NCBI GenBank assembly: GCA_030054275.1
Contig: JASGCF010000205.1
Coordinates: forward strand, 1-6,150
Source: Limnohabitans sp.
GTDB taxonomy: Bacteria; Planctomycetota; Phycisphaerae; Phycisphaerales; SM1A02
Direction: 5' to 3'
DNA: 6,150 nt
In this document: positions 1-6,150 of the stretch, piece by piece
Layout: each line of letters begins with the position of its first letter
Position numbering within the stretch: the stretch's first letter is position 1
Position numbers and translations under genes: made by a program
Notes under the pieces: generated by a model
What the model was told of the DNA's origin: nothing
The model's database searches: none
Seen by the model: the letters and a program-made list of their open reading frames with translations, nothing else

Positions 1-10
1 AACCCGACGT

Positions 11-70
11 GATTCGATGTGAGTTGAGTTGATCTGGGTTGAGTTGATCTGGGTTGAGTTGATCTGGGTT
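11..70. repeat. 15-bp tandem repeat: three perfect copies plus one degenerate copy
   Basis: The unit GAGTTGATCTGGGTT occurs three times without change at 26-40, 41-55 and 56-70. Bases 11-25 match it at 11 of 15 positions and look like a decayed fourth copy, and 71-76 resembles the start of another. Each perfect copy carries one GATC (31, 46 and 61), so these sites are exactly 15 bp apart. The array lies just before a strong plus-strand terminator, so it is probably in the 3' untranslated part of a gene ending left of the window. In two of the three plus-strand frames the unit contains TGA, which argues against coding. Its function is unknown; simple slippage expansion is the default explanation. 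Confidence 0.9.
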
Positions 71-89
71 GAAGTTCACAAACTGTTTC

Positions 90-129
90 AAACAACCTCG
101 GTCCGGATTTCCGGACCGAGGTTGTTTTT
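90..129 (+). terminator. Strong intrinsic terminator
   Basis: Bases 91-106 and 111-126 are perfect inverted complements (16 bp), extended to 17 bp by A90 and T127, around a four-base ATTT loop. The right arm runs into a T-tract (125-129), the layout of a Rho-independent terminator read on the plus strand. The left flank gives only a short, interrupted U-rich stretch on the minus strand, so use in that direction is less likely. The gene it serves must end at or before the left edge of the window. It also insulates the downstream secreted-protein gene from upstream transcription. Confidence 0.9.
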
Positions 130-234
130 CGATTGCCCTGCGAGTGTGCGCAGGTTGTTGCATGTGTGAAGTTCGCAACGATTGTGCCAGTCGGGCTCAT
201 TCCCCCTTCTTCACAGGCCGATGCCTGCGATGAG

Positions 235-240
235 GGAGGT
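235..240 (+). promoter_or_regulatory. Shine-Dalgarno sequence deciding the start of the first CDS
   Basis: GGAGGT at 235-240 is close to the ideal anti-16S pairing sequence and lies five bases before the ATG at 246. A TTG at 240 is in the same frame, but it overlaps the Shine-Dalgarno sequence and so cannot be the start used with it. No convincing -35/-10 pair was found between the terminator and this site. Confidence 0.85.
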
Positions 241-245
241 TGCTG

Positions 246-1808
246 ATGCGACTTGCTGGAACACTTGCTGGATTGGCGCTTGCATGCGGCGCTCTTGATT
301 CAATGCGCTCTGCAAATGCCGCGTTCACCGGATTTGTTGGTGTGCCATCGCGTATCGAAGGCGTTGACGGCAACTATCGCGTCATGCTCGTTTACGCGAC
401 ATTCAGCGCGAACACCGATCAAGTGCTCAACCTCTTTGATGCGAACATCTCGCTCACGGGAAGTGCATCGCCGCAGTTTCTTCAGGCGTCGGATGCAGAT
501 TCCGAGATCCCGCCTTCGTTCATTCCGATTGGCTTCAACCCACCAGGCGAAGCTTGGGATGTCGACTCGTACATCACCATCGGCGCGTTCCAAGGCAATC
601 CGATCAACGGCACGGTGGCGGACCCCGACTTTGACGACACTGGCGCTGCAAGCGGCGCGGGAATCGCTGGGGGCGGTTGGTACAACCTGCCGCCGACCAA
701 CGGTCTCGGTGTTGCAGGCGCATCGCGTCGCGTACTTGTTGGCCATTTCTCAATCGCTGACGCGCAATTTTCGACCGATGCGAAACTACGCTTCGGCGCG
801 ACGATCGCATGCATGACGAACAATCAACTTGCCTTCGCGACGCAGTCGGTCGAAGTGCGATTTGCGCTACCCGAAGAACTCGGCGTGTTCGTGCAGGACG
901 ATCTCGACGGCGATTCCAAAAGTGACATCGTCTTCTATCAGCCAACGGGCAACCATTTGTTTGGCTGGTTGGTCGATGGATTCGCACTGAAGCAGTTCTC
1001 GCTCTTCTCTGCTGCAGGACCTGCAAACAGCGCGCTCCAAGGCGTTGGCGACATCGATGCCAACGGCAGAGCCGATGTCTTGTGGCGAAACCGCACGACA
1101 GGACGATTCTCAGTCGGCGTTCTCGACGGTCTGACCTATGTGCGCACCGATGAGTTCGGCCACAACCCTGGCAACGCGTGGAAGTGCATCGCATTCACCG
1201 ACATCTCGGGCGACTTGAAGGCAGACATCGTGTTCTGCAACGAGGCCTCGGGACAGGTTGCTGTGTGGTTGTTGGACGGCCCATCGATCGCCAGCGGCGG
1301 TTACCTCGGAGCATTGCCAGGCGCGAAGCCGCTTGGAGTTGGCGATCTCGATGGTGACGGCAAACGCGATCTCTTGTGGCGCACCTCGAACGGCCAAATT
1401 TGGGGTTGGCTTCTCAACGGCGCGGCGACGCCTGTTGCGGCGCGCATCGGTACGAGTTCCATCGGAACCGATTGGAAGGTTCCCGTCATCGCAGACTTTG
1501 ATGCGGATGGGAAGGACGATGTGATCTGGCGATCTTCGTCGTCCGGCATGGTGATCTGCTGGAAGATGCATGGGCTTGCCATGTCGAGTTTCGCAATCCT
1601 CAGTCAAGGCGTGCCCGTGGCGTGGAGCATCGAAACCGCGCCGGACATCGACGGCAACGGCCGACACGAGATCTTGTGGCGCAATCGTGCCACCGGACAA
1701 ACCGCGCTGTGGCTGATGAACGACTGCACAAGCTACGGCGGCGGTTACTTCACCGCTGCAAGCGGCGCGTGGAGCGTGGCCACCGTCAGCGAGAATCTTG
1801 CGCGCTAG
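246..1808 (+). CDS. Secreted protein with six C-terminal FG-GAP/VCBS-like repeats
   Basis: A 520-residue protein, probably exported. The ATG at 246 was chosen because of the GGAGGT five bases upstream. Residues 1-25 form a signal peptide: one Arg, a hydrophobic core at about 3-17 and an Ala-Asn-Ala cleavage site at 23-25. Residues about 27-215 form a beta-rich domain with a DSYITIG stretch; from memory it resembles an uncharacterised domain of secreted planctomycete proteins. Residues about 213-515 hold six repeats of DxDxDG-xxD followed by a [LIV][LF][WFY] strand and a W-x-L/M strand. The first Asp of each lies at 219, 269, 319, 367, 417 and 467. Such repeats usually bind calcium and build a beta-propeller, here probably for binding or adhesion; no catalytic site is visible. 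There is no C-terminal anchor or PEP-CTERM-like sorting tail, as the last repeat ends almost at the stop. The domain class is confident; the biological role is not. Confidence 0.88.
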   Translation: MRLAGTLAGLALACGALDSMRSANAAFTGFVGVPSRIEGVDGNYRVMLVYATFSANTDQVLNLFDANISLTGSASPQFLQASDADSEIPPSFIPIGFNPPGEAWDVDSYITIGAFQGNPINGTVADPDFDDTGAASGAGIAGGGWYNLPPTNGLGVAGASRRVLVGHFSIADAQFSTDAKLRFGATIACMTNNQLAFATQSVEVRFALPEELGVFVQDDLDGDSKSDIVFYQPTGNHLFGWLVDGFALKQFSLFSAAGPANSALQGVGDIDANGRADVLWRNRTTGRFSVGVLDGLTYVRTDEFGHNPGNAWKCIAFTDISGDLKADIVFCNEASGQVAVWLLDGPSIASGGYLGALPGAKPLGVGDLDGDGKRDLLWRTSNGQIWGWLLNGAATPVAARIGTSSIGTDWKVPVIADFDADGKDDVIWRSSSSGMVICWKMHGLAMSSFAILSQGVPVAWSIETAPDIDGNGRHEILWRNRATGQTALWLMNDCTSYGGGYFTAASGAWSVATVSENLAR

Positions 1809-1909
1809 GGATTTCTTGCGTCGTCGTTGCTGCGCTTGCTGCACGGAATCGCCGAGATTGCGCGGATCTGTATGATGGCCGAGTGACAACAGCAGCAGTT
1901 CCACACACG

Positions 1910-2842
1910 ATGAAGCCCCGCAATCCCCACTTCGACGATGACCTCGTTGTGTGGGATGACGCGTATTCCGGCCGCTATGAAGGCGTTGCCTACGACGAGC
2001 AGTTTGATGATCAATGGCGACTCTTCCTTGAAGGAAGGACAGGTTTTCACACCCACACGGGCGTCGAGACGACCGATGAATACATCGATGATCGCATCGC
2101 AGAACTCACCGGTGTGCGCGATTACTTGTGGCGCAAGCGATGGGGCGCGATGGCGCCGATGATGTGGGTGCTCACTGGGCGTTCGCGACGACAAGAACGA
2201 CGGGGTGTTGGCGGCCGATTGATCCTCGAACCAAAGTTCCCAGTGCAGTATTTCGAGGGGAAACGCTGCCTCGACGCCGGATGCGGCGCGGGCCGCTGGA
2301 CGAAGACTCTTGCGTCACTTGGCGCGAACATGAAGTCGCTGGATGTATCCAAGCACGGCCTCGAATCAACACGACGATTCAACACCGATGCCGAGAAACT
2401 CAGTCTGTTCGACATTCCTACGCGCCCAGACCTTCAAAGCGCCTTTGATTTCACCATTTGTTGGGGCGTGGTGATGTGTACACATGACCCTCGTCGCGCC
2501 TTTGAGGCTGTCGCGGGAACGGTGCGGCCGGGTGGCCAGTTGTATCTCTTCGTCTACGCGCCGACCTATCACGCGTCGGAGAAGATCGTGCGTTGGCGCA
2601 AGGAGTATCACGCGACTTGCCACACCTTCGAACAGAAACTCGATTTCGCGTATCGCATCTCTGATCGTCCTGAGAATTGCATCAACCAGTTGGACATGTT
2701 GAACACGCTGTACAACTGGACGATTCCTCTTGAAGTTGCTGAGAAGTGGTTCACCGACGCAGGATTCACAAAGCCGGTGCTGTTGAACGCAAAAGAGGTT
2801 CCAGCGTGCGGCCACCACTTGCTTGGCACCAAACTTGGCTGA
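1910..2842 (+). CDS. Class I SAM-dependent methyltransferase, 310 residues
   Basis: A cytoplasmic methyltransferase of unknown substrate. Motif I is DAGCGAG at residues 122-128, where SAM binds; the acidic residue after strand 2 is Asp145 in LDVS, which should hold the ribose. A strand-4 segment starts near residue 181 (FTICWGVV) and ends in His192-Asp193, and the post-motif RPGG at 206-209 leads into strand 5 (QLYLFVY). The N-terminal 110 residues are rich in acidic and aromatic residues and include a YDEQFDDQW element, resembling the FxxQW segment of methyltransferases often met in glycan-modification loci. The C-terminal NWTIPLEVAEKWFTDAGF segment fits the same group. The start is uncertain: ATG 1910 has no clear Shine-Dalgarno sequence, and an in-frame GTG at 1883 would add nine residues. 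An in-frame extension to 1622 overlaps the previous gene and is not credible. It probably shares a transcript with the methyltransferase gene 36 bases downstream. Confidence 0.87.
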   Translation: MKPRNPHFDDDLVVWDDAYSGRYEGVAYDEQFDDQWRLFLEGRTGFHTHTGVETTDEYIDDRIAELTGVRDYLWRKRWGAMAPMMWVLTGRSRRQERRGVGGRLILEPKFPVQYFEGKRCLDAGCGAGRWTKTLASLGANMKSLDVSKHGLESTRRFNTDAEKLSLFDIPTRPDLQSAFDFTICWGVVMCTHDPRRAFEAVAGTVRPGGQLYLFVYAPTYHASEKIVRWRKEYHATCHTFEQKLDFAYRISDRPENCINQLDMLNTLYNWTIPLEVAEKWFTDAGFTKPVLLNAKEVPACGHHLLGTKLG

Positions 2843-2878
2843 TCGAGAGATGCAACACACGCGCGCCGAGAGATCACG

Positions 2879-4369
2879 ATGAAGGATGCATCACCGCAGG
2901 GTGCAGCAGCGATTTCGTTGCAAACCGAACACGCATTCGATGCGAGTTGCGCGCAACGACTTGAAGAGATCTTCGCGGTGTATGAGGCGCTTGGGTATCC
3001 ACGCGCTGCCGTGACGCAGTGGTCGCTCCCCGCGCCGGATGTCCATGATTTGTGCCGTCTCGCGAGAGCCTCTGAAGCGACACGCATCCTTGAGGTAGGG
3101 TCGTTTGTTGGAACCGGCGCGTTTCTTCTCGCACATGCGGCCCCGGGCGCCACTGTGCACTCGGTGGATCCAAATCTGCCACTTGACATCGAGTTCACGG
3201 CGATGGGAGCTGCTTCCTATGGCGCAGATGTTCGACGAACGACGCTCGAAGTCGCGCGAGCGAGCGCAGAGCGACTTGGCCTTGGTGCGCGTGTGCAATT
3301 CCATGCTGGAGGGTTCGCCGTCGGCTCAACCTTTGCGTTGGATGAGCAGCCAGTACCGGTCATCGGCCCGCGACTGATCGAGGAACTCGGGCCGTTTGGG
3401 TTCATATTTGTGGACGGTCTGCACTTTGAAGAAGCAGTGATCGCCGATACGACGCTCGCGCTTCGTGCGATCGCGCCGCATGGCACCATCGCTCTGCACG
3501 ATGCAATCGGCTATTGGGGTTCGCATGTGCGACGCGCAGTCCATCGCGTCCTTGAAAGCGATGAGACGCTTTCGTTCTGTCATGCGCCGTACGCTGCGCT
3601 CCATCGAGGCATCGGAACGCTGTCACGAAAAGCGCGTCGAGAGATCGCGTTCGATGAACGCGCACGCGCAACCTATGGCGACATCGCGTCACTTGGGAAG
3701 CATCTCGGTCGGCTCATGCGCACACTGTTTCCAACGGCGGATGCAGTCTTGCGGACCGAGAGTGAACTCGATCGCGCAGTGTGCGACACGATGCGCTCGT
3801 CGGCGTGGACGCGAGCGCAAAGCGGCGGCGCCTGCGCGATGGCGCTGACCGGAGTCGATGATCTCTCTCCAAGAGATCAAACCGCGGCCCTTTCGCGCAT
3901 CACGGAGGGTGCTGACGCGGTGCTACTTGGAGGTTCGCCTCCGGGCGAAGATCGCGCGGCCGGCGCGTGGGCTCGACCACTCGCGAGTCGCGTAGAAGCG
4001 TTGGATCGACTTGGGTTTCGACTCTACGACCTTGTGTATCCATTCCTAGAGCCCTACACACACGCCTTTGGGTCGCGCGTTGCTGTACCGCGGAAGTCGA
4101 GTTTTTTGCTCGACACCATGATCGCAGTGCGAAAAGGTTCCGCGTTGGAAGTGTCGCTTGCGGCGCATGCGCCGCTTGATGCGCCACGCGCTCGCGCTCT
4201 CACGGATCTTCGTTTGCAGATTCTCTTCGGCGGACATCGATTGCGCGAAGTGGAATCGCAGTTGATGCACACACAAGAGCAACTTGTGCAATCGGGTCAG
4301 GCGCTTGCGCACTGGTCGCGTTGGCGTGTACACCTCGGACGCGCGCACTTCTGGGAGCGCCGTTCGTAA
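2879..4369 (+). CDS. Two-part protein: Methyltransf_24-type SAM methyltransferase with a long C-terminal extension
   Basis: A 496-residue protein starting at ATG 2879, with a weak GAGAG six bases upstream. Residues about 40-235 form a class I methyltransferase of the Methyltransf_24 kind. Motif I is EVGSFVGTG (72-80), the ribose-binding acid is Asp97 in SVDP, and IFVDGLH places Asp179 and His182 where this family often binds a metal or substrate. LHDAIGYWGSH (206-216) is the usual post-strand-5 signature. Single-domain members are typically about 200-280 residues, so roughly half of this protein is extra. Residues about 315-420 (ACAMALTGVDDLSP, then ADAVLLGGSPPG, LGFRLYDLVYP and LLDTMIAVR) look like strands and helices from the second half of another Rossmann methyltransferase without its own motif I, or like an FkbM-type tail. 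The last 70 residues are mainly helical with a Gln-rich stretch. The substrate is unknown. The first domain is well supported; the second is inference. Confidence 0.87.
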   Translation: MKDASPQGAAAISLQTEHAFDASCAQRLEEIFAVYEALGYPRAAVTQWSLPAPDVHDLCRLARASEATRILEVGSFVGTGAFLLAHAAPGATVHSVDPNLPLDIEFTAMGAASYGADVRRTTLEVARASAERLGLGARVQFHAGGFAVGSTFALDEQPVPVIGPRLIEELGPFGFIFVDGLHFEEAVIADTTLALRAIAPHGTIALHDAIGYWGSHVRRAVHRVLESDETLSFCHAPYAALHRGIGTLSRKARREIAFDERARATYGDIASLGKHLGRLMRTLFPTADAVLRTESELDRAVCDTMRSSAWTRAQSGGACAMALTGVDDLSPRDQTAALSRITEGADAVLLGGSPPGEDRAAGAWARPLASRVEALDRLGFRLYDLVYPFLEPYTHAFGSRVAVPRKSSFLLDTMIAVRKGSALEVSLAAHAPLDAPRARALTDLRLQILFGGHRLREVESQLMHTQEQLVQSGQALAHWSRWRVHLGRAHFWERRS

Positions 4370-4416
4370 CCCGCTCGACACGGCGTGCGCGAAGGTAGCA
4401 GGAAAGAAAATCATCG

Positions 4417-4454
4417 AAAAAGAAAGACGCCGAACGAAAGTTCGCTCGGCGTCT
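4417..4454 (-). terminator. Intrinsic terminator of the minus-strand FG-GAP protein gene
   Basis: Bases 4425-4437 pair with 4442-4454 around a four-base loop, and T-rich sequence follows in minus-strand orientation (complement of the A-runs at 4423-4425 and 4417-4421). The single imperfect pair, A4434 opposite C4445 on the plus strand, becomes a G-U wobble in the minus-strand RNA. Both the pairing and the U-tract therefore point to the minus strand. It lies 36 bases past the TAA of the minus-strand gene, in the gap between convergent genes. No T-tract follows it on the plus strand. Confidence 0.85.
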
Positions 4455-4489
4455 CATGAAAGGTCACACGATGAGGAATTGCTTCGCGT

Positions 4490-6150
4490 TTATGGCGAAA
4501 TCACTGTCGCGCCAGTCGGAAGTGTTCGCACAAGCCCGCCCGACGCAAACGCCCGCTCATTGAGAATCCAACCATAGACATTGAGCCCGTTGATGTCCTT
4601 CCACAGAACATCAGAGGTACCGTCACCATCGATGTCGGCAACACCGACCACATCGACACTGAGGCCCGGGTTGTAACCAATCTGCCCACCCGAACCTGCT
4701 GCCAACATGGCACCGTCGAGGTACCAGCAGTACAGGTCGCCTGTGTTCTTGTTACGCAAGAAGAGGTCGGCTTTTCCATCGTCGTTGACATCGTACATGC
4801 CGCGGCCTTCCCACTCAGTTCCGAGGAGTGAGCCGCCTTGCACCGGTGTTGTCGACGAAAGCGCTGCGTTTTGGATGATCCACGCAGCGGTCACGCGTGA
4901 GGTTGTGTTGCGGAACAAGAGGTCGTCGTCGCCATCGTCGTCGATGTCACCGCAACCGAGGAACTGCGTTCCAACCGAGTTCCCAACGAGGCCGCCGCCG
5001 ACCAACACACTTCCGGCGATACGCCACACATAGACCTTCTTATCGTTGTTGTCGATCCAGTAGATGTCGTCGTCGCCATCCGCATCTGCGTCGCCAATCG
5101 CAAGCACTTGAATGTTCGATGACAGCGGATAGCCGACTTCGCCAAAGCTTGCGATGGCAGTGCGATCCATCAGCCAGATGTAATTGGCTCCAGTGGTGTT
5201 GTTGCGCACCAAGAAGTCTGGCTGTCCGTCCGCGTCAAAGTCACCTTGTGCGACTGGAGTCCAGCCACTTGCAACTGCTGTATCTGTGGCGACGGTCGTC
5301 TCGACAGTCGTACCATTGAGATACGCGAAAGTGATCTTCCGTGTGGCAGGATTGAAGAAGGTGAGATCTGCGCGGCCGTCCCGATTTTGGTCGCCCTTGC
5401 GCTGCGTTTGGCACGAGTCTGGAATGCCATCACCGTCTTCGTCGGTCACATCACCCGATGCAACCTCGCAAAGATCCGCGATGTCGTTGCCGTTACAGTC
5501 GGTGACATCGGTCTTGTACTCAATATCGAAGTTGGCAAAGCTTCCGGGGCATTCTGCAGCGCTCACGAACGGACTCGCGCGCAGTTCGATGAGTGCCGTG
5601 CCATCCTCATCGAGCAGCGCAACAAAGTCGGCAGGATCAAGCAGGATGCGCGCGCGCTGCGGGGTTGTGGCGCAGTCGATACCGCCAGCGTTGAAGATGA
5701 AGTCGATATCCGTATCGTTGATCGAGAGAATGAGGAACTCAAGCGTCGAACCCAAATCTGCCTTCACCTCGATATTGATTTCGACGGGGAGAAGCGGTGT
5801 TGGGCAGTCGAGCAGTTCGAGGCTGACGACGCTGTCGCGGTTGAACGGCGCAACTTCGTCTGCGAATTCACGCACGATGGCTACGGTGCACGCGTCAAGA
5901 TTGCCATCGCCGGTGCAATCGAGGTCCGGATCATTGCGAATTTCAATTTCGTCAGGTACGCCGTTCTCATCGCAGTCAACTGGATCTGCGTTGATGGCGA
6001 GGGAGTGATTCGCGCCCGCCGCGATCGCGACTGAGTCCGCTGCATTTGGTGGAATGGTGGTCTGGTCGTCGTCGTTCAAGCCCCATCCGACCACGGTGCC
6101 GTCGGACTTCAGCGCAAGCGAGTGTGCTCCACCAGCCGCCACAGCGATGA
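4490..6150 (-). CDS. Large extracellular protein, C-terminal part: RCC1 repeats, calcium loops, beta domain and six FG-GAP repeats (5' partial)
   Basis: The frame is open through the right edge; the GTG ending at 6142 lies inside an RCC1 repeat (AAGGAHSLALKSDGTVVGWG) and is not a start. About 552 residues are visible. In order: the end of an RCC1 propeller (6150 to about 5990), including a second AAGANHSLAI; two Asp/Cys calcium loops, DCDENGVPDE and DLDCTGDGNLD (5977-5888); an unrecognised beta-rich domain of about 129 residues with several Cys (5887-5501); two more loops, DCNGNDIADL and DEDGDGIPD (5500-5408); then six FG-GAP/VCBS repeats (about 5395-4520) with first Asp codons ending at 5390, 5240, 5090, 4946, 4790 and 4634. 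The protein stops soon after the last repeat with no anchor or sorting tail visible. The signal peptide must lie outside the window. The likely role is a calcium-stabilised surface or secreted binding protein; no enzyme motif is seen. It ends in TAA at 4490-4492, followed by its own terminator. Confidence 0.9.
   Translation of the reverse strand, partial: IAVAAGGAHSLALKSDGTVVGWGLNDDDQTTIPPNAADSVAIAAGANHSLAINADPVDCDENGVPDEIEIRNDPDLDCTGDGNLDACTVAIVREFADEVAPFNRDSVVSLELLDCPTPLLPVEINIEVKADLGSTLEFLILSINDTDIDFIFNAGGIDCATTPQRARILLDPADFVALLDEDGTALIELRASPFVSAAECPGSFANFDIEYKTDVTDCNGNDIADLCEVASGDVTDEDGDGIPDSCQTQRKGDQNRDGRADLTFFNPATRKITFAYLNGTTVETTVATDTAVASGWTPVAQGDFDADGQPDFLVRNNTTGANYIWLMDRTAIASFGEVGYPLSSNIQVLAIGDADADGDDDIYWIDNNDKKVYVWRIAGSVLVGGGLVGNSVGTQFLGCGDIDDDGDDDLLFRNTTSRVTAAWIIQNAALSSTTPVQGGSLLGTEWEGRGMYDVNDDGKADLFLRNKNTGDLYCWYLDGAMLAAGSGGQIGYNPGLSVDVVGVADIDGDGTSDVLWKDINGLNVYGWILNERAFASGGLVRTLPTGATVISP

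Noticed and set aside
11..76. CRISPR array
   Set aside because: The 15-bp units are directly adjacent with no spacers, and no cas gene is present.
137..154. Six-base-pair hairpin (CCTGCG/CGCAGG) in the leader of the first gene
   Set aside because: It is short, has a six-base loop and no T-tract, and matches no known regulatory RNA; this is expected by chance in GC-rich sequence.
29..168. Short plus-strand open frame through the 15-bp repeats
   Set aside because: It has only a TTG start and no Shine-Dalgarno sequence, and it reads through the intrinsic terminator. The open frame is a by-product of the repeat length being divisible by three.
273..290. Lipoprotein lipobox around Cys14 of the first protein
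   Set aside because: The residues before the Cys are Ala-Leu-Ala, without the expected Leu at -3 and small residue at -2. A standard Ala-Asn-Ala signal peptidase I site follows at residues 23-25.
1110..1904. 264-codon open frame on the minus strand
   Set aside because: It is antisense to the FG-GAP repeat gene; repeated Asp/Gly codons leave the opposite strand open. The translation is Arg/His-rich with no recognisable motif.
1622..1909. In-frame N-terminal extension of the first methyltransferase back to 1622
   Set aside because: It would overlap the secreted-protein gene by 187 bases, and its translation is Arg-rich out-of-frame sequence with no domain. The methyltransferase-like composition begins around the ATG at 1910.
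5184..6034. Two overlapping plus-strand open frames of 274 and 262 codons
   Set aside because: Both lie opposite the minus-strand protein, whose RCC1, calcium-loop and FG-GAP motifs are unmistakable. The antisense translations are low-complexity (Ser-rich or Ile/Val/Arg-rich) shadows.

Overview
The window looks like a piece of a moderately GC-rich planctomycete chromosome, most likely from the Phycisphaerae. This is an inference from protein style. The minus-strand protein combines RCC1 repeats, DCNGN-type aspartate/cysteine calcium loops and FG-GAP/VCBS repeats, and the first plus-strand protein has an N-terminal region resembling an uncharacterised domain I associate with secreted planctomycete proteins. 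No rRNA, tRNA, CRISPR array, transposase or phage gene was seen.

Layout. Bases 1-90 hold no convincing gene. They contain three perfect 15-bp tandem repeats plus a degenerate copy, followed by a strong plus-strand intrinsic terminator (90-129) that presumably ends a gene left of the window. A secreted protein with six FG-GAP-like repeats follows (246-1808, +), with a clear Shine-Dalgarno sequence deciding its start. After 101 bases come two plus-strand class I SAM-dependent methyltransferase genes (1910-2842 and 2879-4369), 36 bases apart and probably co-transcribed. The second is about twice the length of a single methyltransferase domain. A 120-base convergent gap carries a terminator whose base pairing and U-tract fit the minus strand. 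The rest (4490-6150, -) is the C-terminal part of a large extracellular protein that runs off the right edge.

How the genes fit together. Two exported proteins ending in a six-repeat, propeller-like module flank a methyltransferase pair that would act in the cytoplasm. The methyltransferases resemble types often found in glycan or secondary-metabolite loci, but no glycosyltransferase or sugar-nucleotide gene is visible, so their substrate is unknown. The two six-repeat modules share a register: the first two repeats are 50 residues and the third is 48 in both. This suggests that a complete module was copied, not that the repeats multiplied independently. No clear defence system or complete new pathway is visible. 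The least explained items are the second half of the 496-residue methyltransferase, the beta-rich insert in the minus-strand protein and the 15-bp repeat.
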